64,000 bases of DNA from Brevundimonas intermedia (GCF_027922165.1 NZ_BSFD01000002.1:168874-232873), one strand, 5' to 3'; counted from the first letter of the stretch, positions 23,246 to 32,188 are shown. Notes: a model not told the origin generated them from the sequence alone. Numbers and translations: made by a program.

Positions 23246-26203
23246 ATGAGACAGGGCTTCACTTCAACGGCGCTCGCGGCGCTTCTGATGGCGTCGGCGA
23301 CGCCGGTCTGCGCCCAGCAGGCCGAGTCCGCGCGTCGCTTCGACATCCCGGCAGGGCCGCTGGCGCGCACCCTCCCCGCCTTCGCTCGCCAGAGCGGTCA
23401 GCAGATCCTCTATCCGAGCGCCCTGGTGGCGGACCGGGCCTCGGCGTCACTTTCGGGCGACTATTCCGTCGAGACGGCGCTGGCGCTGCTCCTGCGCGAC
23501 ACCGGCCTGACCTATCGACGGAGCCGGCCCAATGTGTTCGTCCTCATCGACCCGTCGCAACGCGCCGAGGCCGAACAGCTGGAAGCCGTCCAGCTGGACG
23601 AGGTCGTCGTCACGGGCAGCCTGCTGCGCGGGGTGCTCGACGGCCCCTCGCCGGTGGTGGTCGTCAGCCGCGACCAGATTGATCGCGACGGCCACGCGAC
23701 CGTCGCTCAAGCCCTGGCGGCGCTGCCGCAGAATTTCGCAGGCACCGCCAATGACGCCACCCTCAGCAACGGCGGCGACCGCAGCGGCACCAACGCCAAC
23801 TACTCCAATGGGGTGAACCTGCGCGGCCTCGGCAGCGACGCGACCCTGGTGTTGGTCAACGGCCGGCGGATCGCCGGGACCGGCTCCAAGGGCGATTTCG
23901 CCGACGTCTCGTCGATTCCGACGGCCGCCGTTGAGCGGATCGACGTCCTGCTCGACGGAGCCTCGGCTCTCTACGGCGCCGACGCCGTGGGCGGGGTCAT
24001 CAATGTGGTCCTGCGTGACGACTACGACGGCGCCGAGACCAGAGCGCGCTACGGCACGGCCGCCGACGGCGCCTTCTCCGATGTCCTGTTCGCCCAGACG
24101 ATCGGGCGGCGATGGGGCAGCGGCAGTCTTATGGGCGTCTACGAATACCAGGACCGCGAAGCCCTGCCCGCGGCCGAACGCGATCGCGCGGGTGACGCCG
24201 ATCTGCGCCGCTTCGGCGGATCGGATCGCCGACTGAACTACAGCAACCCCGGCAACATCATGGTGATCGACCCGGCGTCGGGCGCCTATGTCTCCGCCTT
24301 CGCCATCCCGGGCGGTCAGGACGGGACCAACCTGGCTCCGGGCGATTTCCTGCCGGGGCAGGAGAACCGCACCAATCAGCGGTTCGGCATGAACGTCTTT
24401 CCGCGGCAGACCCGCCATATCGCCTATCTGGCGGGACGGCAGGATCTCGGCGGCCGGCTGACCCTGTCCGGCGACGCGCGCTGGGCCCGGCGCGACTATG
24501 AGACCCGATCGTCGCCGATCGCCACGCTGCTGACCGTCAACCGCAATAACCCCTTCTTCGAATCCCCGACGGGCGCGAATTCGCACCTGATCGCCTATTC
24601 CTTCGCCGGTCAGACGCCCAACCCGGTGCAATCCGGGGAGGTCGAGACCCTGTCCGCGACGATCGGCGCCGATCTCGACCTGGGCGGCTCGTGGCGGTTG
24701 TCGAGCTATCTCGCCTACGGCGCGGAAGAAGCCGGCTTCGGGTCGTCGGGCACGCTGCAATCGACCTATCTGCGCGAGGCGCTGGGCGCCTTGGCGGACA
24801 ATCCGGCCACGGGCTACAGCGCCGCCAGGGACGGCTTTCTCAATCCGTTCGGGGCGGGGAACGTCAATCCGCAGGCCGCGCTGGACTTCATCACGGGCGG
24901 CTGGACCCATCTGTGGAGCGAGAGCCGCATCACCACGGCGAACGTGATGCTGGACGGCGACCTGTTGGAGCTGCCCGGCGGCCCGTTGAAACTCGCGGTC
25001 GGGGCGGCGCTCCGGCGCGAGAATTTCGACCGCAAGGTGGACAGTTTCACCTCCGGCATCGCGCCCGTCCTGGGCGCGCTGAACGCCAGCGAGCGCGACG
25101 TGGCGGCGGTCTATGCGGAGGCGCGGATTCCCCTGTTCGGGGCCGGCAACAGCCGTCCGGGACTGGAACGGCTCGAACTGTCGCTGGCGGCCCGGTTCGA
25201 GGACTATGGCGATGTCGGTCAGACGACGAGCCCCAAGGTCGGTCTGGTCTGGGAACCCATGGCGGGCGTGCGCCTGCGGGCCAACTACGGCCGGTCCTTC
25301 CGGGCGCCGGCCCTGCGCGAGGTGAATGACGCGGCGACGGCCAGTCCCTCGATCCTGCCCCGCGGACCCAACCAGATCCTGACCATGATCCTGTATGGCG
25401 GCAATCCGGATCTGGAGCCCGAAACCGCCGACACCTGGACGGTTGGGGGCGATTTAGAGCCCGCCTCGGTTCAGGGTCTCCGGATCAGCGTCAACGCCTT
25501 CCGCACGGATTTCGAGAACCGGATCGGCCAACCGGCTCTGGAGAACATCCTCACCGCGCTGAGCGACACCACCCTGAGCCCGTTCGTTCGGATCATCGAT
25601 CCGGCCACCAACGCCCAGGATCGCGCCGACATGCAGGCGATCCTCGATTTGCCGACCACCAACCTGCGTGACCTGTTCCCGGCCACCGATTACGGCGCCA
25701 TCGTCGACGCCCGCTACGTCAACACCGCCAGCGTCCAGGTCCAGGGCGCCGACCTCACGGTCGCCTACGCCTTCGCGGTCGGCCCTGACGCCTTCGATCT
25801 GACCAGCAGCCTGACCTGGCTGGAGCGCTTCGACGCCCGGGCCACGCCCACCTCCCCCGTGGTCTCCCAGCTGGATCGACCGAACTATCCCGTGGGCCTG
25901 CGGGGTCGCACCCATCTCAGCTGGACGAGGGGCCCGCTCACCCTCGGCGGAGCGGTGGATCATGTCTCCGACTACGCCGACACCTCCGGGCGTCGCATCG
26001 GCTCCTGGACCACGGCCGATCTTCAGGTGCGCTATGCGCCGGAGACGGGTCCGATCGCCGGGACGGCCGTCGCCCTGACGATCCAGAACCTCTTTGACCG
26101 TGATCCGCCCTTCTACGACGCGCCCGAAGGCGTGGCCTATGACGCGGCGAACTCGGACGTCATCGGCCGCTACGTCTCGCTCCAGCTGACCCGGAGCTGG
26201 TGA
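23246..26203 (+). CDS. TonB-dependent receptor with STN signalling domain
   Basis: A 985-residue outer-membrane receptor. After the signal peptide (LAALLMASATPVCAQ) comes an STN domain (FDIPAGPLARTLPAFARQSG, to about residue 95). A TonB box-like EVVVTGS, the plug and a 22-strand barrel ending in Trp (QLTRSW) follow. STN domains talk to FecR. In proteobacterial lasso clusters this receptor is thought to import the lasso peptide, possibly metal-bound, for cleavage by the isopeptidase. Its stop overlaps the isopeptidase start (TGATG). Confidence 0.92.
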   Translation: MRQGFTSTALAALLMASATPVCAQQAESARRFDIPAGPLARTLPAFARQSGQQILYPSALVADRASASLSGDYSVETALALLLRDTGLTYRRSRPNVFVLIDPSQRAEAEQLEAVQLDEVVVTGSLLRGVLDGPSPVVVVSRDQIDRDGHATVAQALAALPQNFAGTANDATLSNGGDRSGTNANYSNGVNLRGLGSDATLVLVNGRRIAGTGSKGDFADVSSIPTAAVERIDVLLDGASALYGADAVGGVINVVLRDDYDGAETRARYGTAADGAFSDVLFAQTIGRRWGSGSLMGVYEYQDREALPAAERDRAGDADLRRFGGSDRRLNYSNPGNIMVIDPASGAYVSAFAIPGGQDGTNLAPGDFLPGQENRTNQRFGMNVFPRQTRHIAYLAGRQDLGGRLTLSGDARWARRDYETRSSPIATLLTVNRNNPFFESPTGANSHLIAYSFAGQTPNPVQSGEVETLSATIGADLDLGGSWRLSSYLAYGAEEAGFGSSGTLQSTYLREALGALADNPATGYSAARDGFLNPFGAGNVNPQAALDFITGGWTHLWSESRITTANVMLDGDLLELPGGPLKLAVGAALRRENFDRKVDSFTSGIAPVLGALNASERDVAAVYAEARIPLFGAGNSRPGLERLELSLAARFEDYGDVGQTTSPKVGLVWEPMAGVRLRANYGRSFRAPALREVNDAATASPSILPRGPNQILTMILYGGNPDLEPETADTWTVGGDLEPASVQGLRISVNAFRTDFENRIGQPALENILTALSDTTLSPFVRIIDPATNAQDRADMQAILDLPTTNLRDLFPATDYGAIVDARYVNTASVQVQGADLTVAYAFAVGPDAFDLTSSLTWLERFDARATPTSPVVSQLDRPNYPVGLRGRTHLSWTRGPLTLGGAVDHVSDYADTSGRRIGSWTTADLQVRYAPETGPIAGTAVALTIQNLFDRDPPFYDAPEGVAYDAANSDVIGRYVSLQLTRSW

Positions 26204-28710
26204 TGCACCGCACAGTTCTGATGCTCGGCCTTGCGGCCGGGCTCGCCTTCGCTTGTCCCGCGCTCGCCCAGTCCTCCGGCCCTTTCACCATCGACGCCCT
26301 GCTGCGTCAGGAGAGTCTCGGCGATGCGCGCGTCAGTCCGGACGGCCGCTGGATCGCGCTGGAACGCCGGGCGCGCTACGACCGCGCGCCCTCCTACAAG
26401 CTGTCCAGGGACACCGACCGCCTCCTCAGCGCCGTCCAGATCGTGGACGCGCGCTCTGGCGAGGTCGTCCGCACCCTGGAGACCCCGGACCATTCCGCCG
26501 GCTATACGGCTGGACGGTTCTCGCCCGACGGTCGCCGGCTGATCGTCTACGAGCTGACGCCGGACAGCTGGCGGCTGGGCGTCCTGTCGCTCGAGACCGG
26601 CGCGGTCCGTTGGACCGCGCTCGCGCCGGAAGACCCGCGGCTCGGGCTGACGGCGCTCTGGCGAACCGTCGACGAACTGCTCGTCGTCGTGCAGCCGGGC
26701 GGACAGCTGCCCGAGATCGCCCGCACCGGCTTCCAGGCCCAGGACCGTATCGCGACGCTCTGGGCGGCGACAGCGTCCGGCCGATCCGTCGGCGGCACCT
26801 TCATTCCGAGCGGCTCGGCCCGCGACACCCGCGAACATCGCCCACCGTTGTCGCTCCTCCGCCTGGATGTGCGTAGCGGCGCGCAGACGCCGCTCGCCGC
26901 GGGTGCGATCTTCGATCTCGCCCTGTCGCCGGACGGCGCCCGTATCGCCGTGCTGGAGGACCGCGAGGATCTGCAGCCCGATCCCGATCGCCCGGTCCTG
27001 GTCGGCGACCCGATCCGCCGACGCGCCCTGCGCCTGATCGACATCGACACCGGCGCCGAAACCCGGATCGACCCCGCTCTCGATTACGGCCCCTATCTGA
27101 TGGCGTGGAGCCCCGACAGCCGTCGGCTTCTCGCCTTCGCGCGCCACGTGGGCCAAGCCGGCTTCGAGCGGTCCGGCGCCTATGTCGCGATCGGGCTGGA
27201 CGGCTTGGTCTCCAGGTTCGCGGACAAGCCGGCGACGGAGCGAAGCCCGTGGGACGAACCGGTGGCGCTGGGCGGCTGGCTCGGCGACACGCCCGTGCTC
27301 CGGGTCCTGGATGACGCCGGCGTCGCCCAATGGCGCGTGCCGGGCGGTCTCGCGCCGATCCCGGCCCAGACGGGCGATCGGCTCGTCGACTGGAACGGCG
27401 AGACCCGTATCGAGCGCGGCGACCGGCTTCTGTCCCTGAACGGAGGCCCGGACGTCGCCGGCCGGATCAGCGACCTCGGCGAGGCTCGCGACGCCGGCTT
27501 CCGCGCCGCCTATGTGCGCGAGGCGACCCCCGGCCGCACCCTGATCAGCGACGGCTGCGCCAAGGCCGCGATCGACGCGGCGCCGGTCTGCGTCTCGCCG
27601 CTGGAACCGGATGAAACCCGCGTCGCCTCCAGCCCTGACGGCGCCTTCGTCGTCGCCCGTCAGGACTCCGCCGACGGATCCGCCCGTTTCCGGCTCCATC
27701 GCGCCGACGCCGGCCTGACCCTGGCGGAGATCAACCTCGATCGCGCGACCTTCGACTGGGGCGAAATCATCGAAGTTGCGCACACCGGTCCTGCCGGCCA
27801 GGCGCTGAAGAGCTGGCTGCTCCTGCCGCCGGGATTGGCGGAAGGGGTCAAGGCGCCGCTGGTCGTCGAGGTCTACCCCGGCCGCGTCTCGTCGCGTCCG
27901 CCGTCACCGCTCACGCGCCGCTCCGCCATGCTCCAGAACAATCCGGCGGTCATCGCCGGGGGCGGCTATGCGGTTCTCTATGTCAGCCTGCCGAACCCGC
28001 CGGATGGGCGCTGGTCCGGCGCGGCCCTTGCCGCGCAGATCGACGCCATCGCCGATGCGGCCGGCGCCACTGGCCGGGTCCGGGCCGACCGCTACGCCCT
28101 GCTCGGTCACAGCTACGGGGCCTTCAATGTGCTCAACGCGGCGCCCCACAGCGACCGGGTCGCGGCGTTGATCGCCTCCAACGGCTACGCCGACCTGATC
28201 AGCGCCTTCGAACTGCCGCCCTTCTTCCGCTCCGCACCCGACGAGGGCGTGCCCATCGGCCAGCTGTCCGGCTGGGCGGAGACAGGCCAGGCGGCGATCG
28301 GCGCCTTCCCGGCGGACGCCGCCCGCTATGTCGAGATGAGCCCGCTGTTCTCGGCGGCGGACCTGCGGGCGCCGGCCCTGCTGATCGAAAGCGATCTGGA
28401 GCGGCCGCGCATGGGCAAGTTGTTCGGCGTCCTCTACCGACTAAACCGGGACGCGGCTCTGCTGACCTACTATGGCGAGGGCCATGTGCTCGCCAGCCCC
28501 GGCAACCTGCGCGACCTACACGCCCACATCCTCGACTGGCTGGCGCGCTACCTCGGTCCGGCGACGCGCGATCCGACCCTCCCAGTGGCGCGCCCAGGCC
28601 TCCAGGACGGCGGCCAGCAACGGGGCGTTGGCGCCCTCGCGCCAGAGCAGGCGGGCCGGGTCGAGATCAACCTCGAGCGTCGCCCGGTCGAGGACGCCCT
28701 GGGCCGCTAG
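26203..28710 (+). CDS. Lasso peptide isopeptidase
   Basis: An 835-residue exported serine hydrolase of the prolyl-oligopeptidase fold. It has a signal peptide (MLGLAAGLAFACPALA), a beta-propeller, and a C-terminal alpha/beta hydrolase with GHSYGAF (Ser637), Asp731 in IESDLE and His761 in GEGHVLAS. Lasso isopeptidases hydrolyse the macrolactam bond of the cognate lasso peptide. It is coupled to the receptor gene. The reading frame runs 195 bp into the convergent cyclase gene, adding about 55 residues after the expected family end near residue 780. Confidence 0.9.
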   Translation: MHRTVLMLGLAAGLAFACPALAQSSGPFTIDALLRQESLGDARVSPDGRWIALERRARYDRAPSYKLSRDTDRLLSAVQIVDARSGEVVRTLETPDHSAGYTAGRFSPDGRRLIVYELTPDSWRLGVLSLETGAVRWTALAPEDPRLGLTALWRTVDELLVVVQPGGQLPEIARTGFQAQDRIATLWAATASGRSVGGTFIPSGSARDTREHRPPLSLLRLDVRSGAQTPLAAGAIFDLALSPDGARIAVLEDREDLQPDPDRPVLVGDPIRRRALRLIDIDTGAETRIDPALDYGPYLMAWSPDSRRLLAFARHVGQAGFERSGAYVAIGLDGLVSRFADKPATERSPWDEPVALGGWLGDTPVLRVLDDAGVAQWRVPGGLAPIPAQTGDRLVDWNGETRIERGDRLLSLNGGPDVAGRISDLGEARDAGFRAAYVREATPGRTLISDGCAKAAIDAAPVCVSPLEPDETRVASSPDGAFVVARQDSADGSARFRLHRADAGLTLAEINLDRATFDWGEIIEVAHTGPAGQALKSWLLLPPGLAEGVKAPLVVEVYPGRVSSRPPSPLTRRSAMLQNNPAVIAGGGYAVLYVSLPNPPDGRWSGAALAAQIDAIADAAGATGRVRADRYALLGHSYGAFNVLNAAPHSDRVAALIASNGYADLISAFELPPFFRSAPDEGVPIGQLSGWAETGQAAIGAFPADAARYVEMSPLFSAADLRAPALLIESDLERPRMGKLFGVLYRLNRDAALLTYYGEGHVLASPGNLRDLHAHILDWLARYLGPATRDPTLPVARPGLQDGGQQRGVGALAPEQAGRVEINLERRPVEDALGR

Positions 28711-30255
28711 TCGTCCCTCCAGGAGGAAGGCGGCGAGCGCCGGCGCGCTGTCCCGTACGACCTGGCCGTAGAAGTGGCTCAGATCGCCCTTGTCCCGCCG
28801 TTCGGCGATCAAGGGCGGCAGGCGCTCCGAGAAGGCCAGGCGGGCCAGGCCCCGGTCCCGTTCGCCCAGGGTCAGCCGGTCGGACGGCACGCCGAGGCAG
28901 TGTTCGACGACCGGCTGACTGAGGAAGGGATTGAGCAGCGGGGCCTGGCGCGCCCTCAGACAGTCCGTCCAGAACAGCTGACAGTTCACGAACCGCTCCA
29001 GCTGCCCCCGCTTGGCGGGCGCAAGCTCGGCCGCGTCGTCGAGCCACCGGTGACGCGGCCCCGATCCGGTCTGCGTCCGGCCGCGCACCGCCAGTCGGCC
29101 GACGGTCCAGGCGGAGTGGCGGGTCCAGCGGCCCACCGCCGCCAGATAGGCCGGATTGAGGGCGCGCAAGCCCTGGCGGCGGAACCGGTCGGCGGCGACG
29201 AGGGGATCCGGGGCCTGGAAGAAGACGCTGTCGCCACCCTGTCCCGTCAACAGGCCGTCGGCGCCCAGCGCCGCCAGTCGGCCCGCGGCGTGCCGATCAT
29301 AGGCCGGGTCCACCCCTTGGAGGGCGGGACGGAGTCCGGAGGCCAGAGTGGTGAAGTCCGCGTCGGAGATCGCCTCGACCGGCTTGCGAACGGTCTCGAG
29401 CGGAACGCCGCTCAGCGCCGCGGCCGCCTCCGCGTAACGACGCTCGTCGCCTTCGGCGTCGTCGCCATAGTAGTTGATGAAGACCGCGCGCTCGGCGTGC
29501 CCCGTCGCCCTCAGGCTTCCCGCCACGATGGCCGAGTCCAGTCCCCCGGAGAGTTCGGAGACCACCCGGCGACGCGAGCGCATGGTGCGGTCGATGGTGC
29601 GATCGACGACCCGCACGAGAGCGTCCGGGGCGTCGTCGGCGCCCCGACGGACGAAGTCGGCCGGCCGCCACAGGGGTTCGTCGGGAAGGTCTTGGTCCGG
29701 CCGGCTCCAGCAACCGGCGCCGACCGGCGTCAAACCTTGGAGGGGCAATCCGTCGGTCAGAAGCGAAGGCGTCGCCAGAAGGGCGCCCAGTTGTGGCCAG
29801 TCGATCGCGAGCGTGTCCGGCAAGACGGCGTCGAGCGCCGGCGGAGGACAGTCGGTCACCAAGGTGACGGGACCTCGCCGCCACCACACCACATCCACCG
29901 CTCCGGTCGGATCCCGCACCAGGTTCAGGTGGCCGTCGCGATCTCGCCAGACCATCAGATAGGCGCCCCAGCCTTCGCTCATGAGGCCCGCGCCGAGCGG
30001 GCGTCCTTCGGGGAAGCGGCCTGCGATCGCGGAAGGATGCGCGCCCTCCCCGCGCCATTCCCCGATCAGGGCATGGGCGCGATGAACCTGCGCGACGGGC
30101 CATGGGAAACGCGGTCCGGTCAGAATCCTCAGACCGAAGCCGTCGAGCCGCAGGGTCCAGCCGCTCCGCAGTAGCGCCGCCAGGGCCGCCTCGACGGCGG
30201 GATCGCGGGCGTCCGCGGCGTCGGCGACGAGGAGATAGCCGGCGTCGCCGCTCAT
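28516..30255 (-). CDS. Lasso cyclase (C protein, asparagine synthetase-like)
   Basis: A 579-residue ATP-dependent lasso cyclase homologous to class B asparagine synthetase. The N-terminal glutaminase-like half lacks the catalytic Cys1. The synthetase half has the PP-loop SGGLDS at residues 236-241 and GLLTGQGGDSVFF. It adenylates the acidic side chain (here predicted Glu9) and forms the ring with the core's N-terminal amine. Its ATG overlaps the B-gene stop by 4 bp. The 3' end overlaps the isopeptidase gene on the other strand. Confidence 0.92.
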   Translation of the reverse strand: MSGDAGYLLVADAADARDPAVEAALAALLRSGWTLRLDGFGLRILTGPRFPWPVAQVHRAHALIGEWRGEGAHPSAIAGRFPEGRPLGAGLMSEGWGAYLMVWRDRDGHLNLVRDPTGAVDVVWWRRGPVTLVTDCPPPALDAVLPDTLAIDWPQLGALLATPSLLTDGLPLQGLTPVGAGCWSRPDQDLPDEPLWRPADFVRRGADDAPDALVRVVDRTIDRTMRSRRRVVSELSGGLDSAIVAGSLRATGHAERAVFINYYGDDAEGDERRYAEAAAALSGVPLETVRKPVEAISDADFTTLASGLRPALQGVDPAYDRHAAGRLAALGADGLLTGQGGDSVFFQAPDPLVAADRFRRQGLRALNPAYLAAVGRWTRHSAWTVGRLAVRGRTQTGSGPRHRWLDDAAELAPAKRGQLERFVNCQLFWTDCLRARQAPLLNPFLSQPVVEHCLGVPSDRLTLGERDRGLARLAFSERLPPLIAERRDKGDLSHFYGQVVRDSAPALAAFLLEGRLAAQGVLDRATLEVDLDPARLLWREGANAPLLAAVLEAWARHWEGRIARRRTEVARQPVEDVGV

Positions 30256-30881
30256 CGCACCATGATCGGCGTGTAGGCCACGAGCCGCTCCACATCATCG
30301 TTGAGACAGACCTCGCCGACCTGCACCCAGCAATGGGCGGTGAACGGACACAGGCGCACGCCGAACACCCAGTCGGCCCGAAGCCCCTGACGCCGGAGAA
30401 AACGGACCAGCAGCGCCGACCGGACGAGGCATTCCCCCTCGATCGGCAAATAGGCCATCAGGGTCCAGAACCGCCGACCGGCCTCGATCGCGGCCATAGG
30501 GTCGTCACGAGGCTCGGCGCCGCCCAGACTGACATAAGGCGACAGGCCGGCCCCGCGCCGGGCGGCCCGCACCTCGTGCATCGCGCAGAGCCCCGGGATC
30601 AGGTCCCGCATCAGGTCCAGACGCCCTCCGGCGTGGATCACGGAACGCACCGGGCGAGCCGGCGGAACCCGGGGCTTCGGCGAAGGCTCCGCTCCGATCA
30701 ACCCCGCCGCGATCAGGGCCGAGACGGGGCCGTTCATCCGGACGAGACCGCCTCCCGCGAGCCGCCGGCACAGGGCGGCGCCGTCCGGCAGGCAATGATA
30801 ACCGTCGCCGCGCACGTCGAGCAGGACGGCGTCACCACCGACGCAGGCGTGGTGAACGTCCGGCGCGAAATACAGGCGCAC
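30252..30881 (-). CDS. Lasso leader peptidase (B protein, RRE plus transglutaminase-like)
   Basis: A 209-residue fused B protein. Residues 1-60 are a PqqD-like recognition element (VRLYFAPDVHHACVGGDAVL and LDVRGDGYHCL) that binds the precursor leader. Residues 85-209 are a transglutaminase-like cysteine protease with Cys151 (GECLVRS), His183 (FTAHCWVQV) and an Asp in LNDD. The GTG start gives a family-like N terminus 50 bp after the precursor stop; there is no suitable ATG. It removes the leader before cyclisation. If the three-core model is right, it must cut at three sites. Confidence 0.9.
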   Translation of the reverse strand: MRLYFAPDVHHACVGGDAVLLDVRGDGYHCLPDGAALCRRLAGGGLVRMNGPVSALIAAGLIGAEPSPKPRVPPARPVRSVIHAGGRLDLMRDLIPGLCAMHEVRAARRGAGLSPYVSLGGAEPRDDPMAAIEAGRRFWTLMAYLPIEGECLVRSALLVRFLRRQGLRADWVFGVRLCPFTAHCWVQVGEVCLNDDVERLVAYTPIMVR

Positions 30882-30931
30882 GGCAGGGGCGGCGGCGTCG
30901 CCGCCGTCGCCCCCCGTCGGAGCCGTCGCGC

Positions 30932-31249
30932 TCAGGCGGTCCAACGCTCGACCGGGATCAGCTCGCGATTGCCGCTGGGCTGGTCCGCCCGCGTCTGCTC
31001 CGCGGCCCCGCCGATGCGGGCGACCGAGGGATCGACGTAGGTGTAGATCGGGTTGAGTTCCCGATTGTGCCCCGGGCCGTCGGCGCGGGTCTGCTCCATC
31101 GCGGAACCGAGCCCGACGATCTGGGTCGTGGACGCGTCGTCGTAGAAATAGAGCGGGATCAGCTCCATCTTTTCGACGCCGCCGCCGGCGCGGGTCAGTG
31201 CGCTGGCGCAGCCGAGCCCGATCAGGCCCGGAAGGGGATTGGTCTTCAT
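30932..31249 (-). CDS. Lasso peptide precursor with three predicted cores
   Basis: A 105-residue precursor starting after an AAGGAGG site. Three tandem units each end in Thr-Arg and are followed by Ala1 and Glu9: LTR/AGGGVEKMELIPLYFYDD, QTR/ADGPGHNRELNPIYTYVD and QTR/ADQPSGNRELIPVERWTA. Thr at -2 is the hallmark of lasso leaders, and Ala1-to-Glu9 gives a nine-residue ring. The segments before each core are also alike (IGLGCASALTR, VGLGSAMEQTR, ARIGGAAEQTR), like repeated leader ends. Known precursors usually carry one core. Which cores are matured is not knowable from sequence. Confidence 0.85.
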   Translation of the reverse strand: MKTNPLPGLIGLGCASALTRAGGGVEKMELIPLYFYDDASTTQIVGLGSAMEQTRADGPGHNRELNPIYTYVDPSVARIGGAAEQTRADQPSGNRELIPVERWTA

Positions 31250-31320
31250 GTCGTAGCCTCCTTGAACGGGGCCAAACGCCCCGCACCCTAAGCCAGCGCC
31301 CGCGAGGCTCTATATTCAAA

Positions 31321-31932
31321 CTATATCTGTCCTATACTTTCGACAGATTGTCGCATGACTGCCACGACGGCGGTGGCGAGCGCCGATCTCTCTCGATGAT
31401 GCAGATCGACCTCGCGCCGCAACGCGACGAGCGCGCCGTCCGCGACGTGGCGTTCGACACCGACGATCCAGGCCAGGTCCGGCGGCGCCAATTCGGCCGA
31501 GACGATCCGAATGGGTCGAAGCCGCAGCGTCAGGCGCCAATGGGTTTGCGCCAAGACCGCCCGCCCCGGCGACCGGACCAAGGCGGCGTAGAAGCGCTCC
31601 TCGCTCCTCTCGCCGACGCTCTGGAGCGCCACAGTCGTTCCGGCGGCGTCAAGAAGGTCGATCGCCAAATGCACCAGCCGCCGGTGGATTTCGTAGAGAT
31701 CAACGATGTCGTCGGCGCTGGGACTGGGGGCGTAGTAGCCACGCCCGGGGCGATGTTCGATCAGACCTTCGCCGGCGAGCCGGGCCAGGGCCTCGCGCAC
31801 GGGCGTCTGGGACAGTTCCAGTTCGGCGGCCAAGGCGGTGGCGACCAACGGCTCTCCCCAGCCGAAGCGGCCTGATCCGGCGAACGCCGCCAAGGCGGTC
31901 AGGGCGTCGTTATAGGGGTCTCGCGATCGCAT
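31321..31932 (-). CDS. GntR-family regulator of the lasso cluster
   Basis: A 203-residue GntR/FadR-type regulator. The winged helix-turn-helix spans about residues 10-70 (LVATALAAELELSQTPVREA, LARLAGEGLIEHRPGRGYY). A shortened FCD-like effector domain follows (DIVDLYEIHRRLVHLAIDLL). GntR genes are a recurrent part of Caulobacterales lasso clusters. It lies 71 bp upstream of the precursor on the same strand, so it probably controls, or is co-transcribed with, the A-B-C genes. The start at MRSRDPYND was preferred because the upstream 45 codons are non-family. Confidence 0.85.
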   Translation of the reverse strand: MRSRDPYNDALTALAAFAGSGRFGWGEPLVATALAAELELSQTPVREALARLAGEGLIEHRPGRGYYAPSPSADDIVDLYEIHRRLVHLAIDLLDAAGTTVALQSVGERSEERFYAALVRSPGRAVLAQTHWRLTLRLRPIRIVSAELAPPDLAWIVGVERHVADGALVALRREVDLHHRERSALATAVVAVMRQSVESIGQI

Positions 31933-32052
31933 CACGACCAACCCCCAGCGAGGGCGCTCAAGCCGCGACCCACGCCGAGTTCGGGTTGCGATGAGAATGC
32001 GACCATGTAATCGGCGACTTCCGCAAAGATTTCGCGTGCGACCCGCAGATAT

Positions 32053-32081
32053 TTTGCGCAAATACACAAGGTTTATAAACC
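32053..32081. promoter_or_regulatory. Two palindromes between divergent regulators
   Basis: Perfect palindromes TTTGCGCAAA (32053-32062) and GGTTTATAAACC (32070-32081) lie 7 bp apart in the AT-rich gap between the GntR gene and the XRE-type gene. They look like operators, perhaps for the adjacent GntR or XRE protein. The assignment is inferred from position and symmetry. Confidence 0.5.
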
Positions 32082-32188
32082 CGTTTGTTTCCCACCTTTC
32101 ATTTGATGCACGGTTGCTTCATTTTTCAACCAGTAGGGGTGCGGTGCGCGCGAGTCGCGGTGCTCGGAAACGGAGTTAGAGCGACGTC

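Noticed and set aside
23447..24910. 487-codon minus-strand open frame inside the TonB receptor gene
   Set aside because: It has no family features and lies antisense to a convincing receptor; long antisense frames are common in high-GC DNA.
26170..27783. 537-codon minus-strand frame over the isopeptidase gene
   Set aside because: It is Arg/Gly-rich with no recognisable domain, while the plus strand encodes a full isopeptidase.
28774..30174. 466-codon plus-strand frame over the cyclase gene
   Set aside because: It is a shadow of the lasso cyclase on the minus strand, which has SGGLDS and correct operon overlaps.
30102..31040. 312-codon plus-strand frame over the B and precursor genes
   Set aside because: It is basic, repetitive and has no domain; the minus-strand genes have ribosome sites and family motifs.
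31268..31282. Small hairpin GGGGC-CAAAC-GCCCC between the GntR and precursor genes considered as a terminator
   Set aside because: The stem is only five base pairs and lacks a T tract, so I did not list it; it could be part of the precursor's leader.
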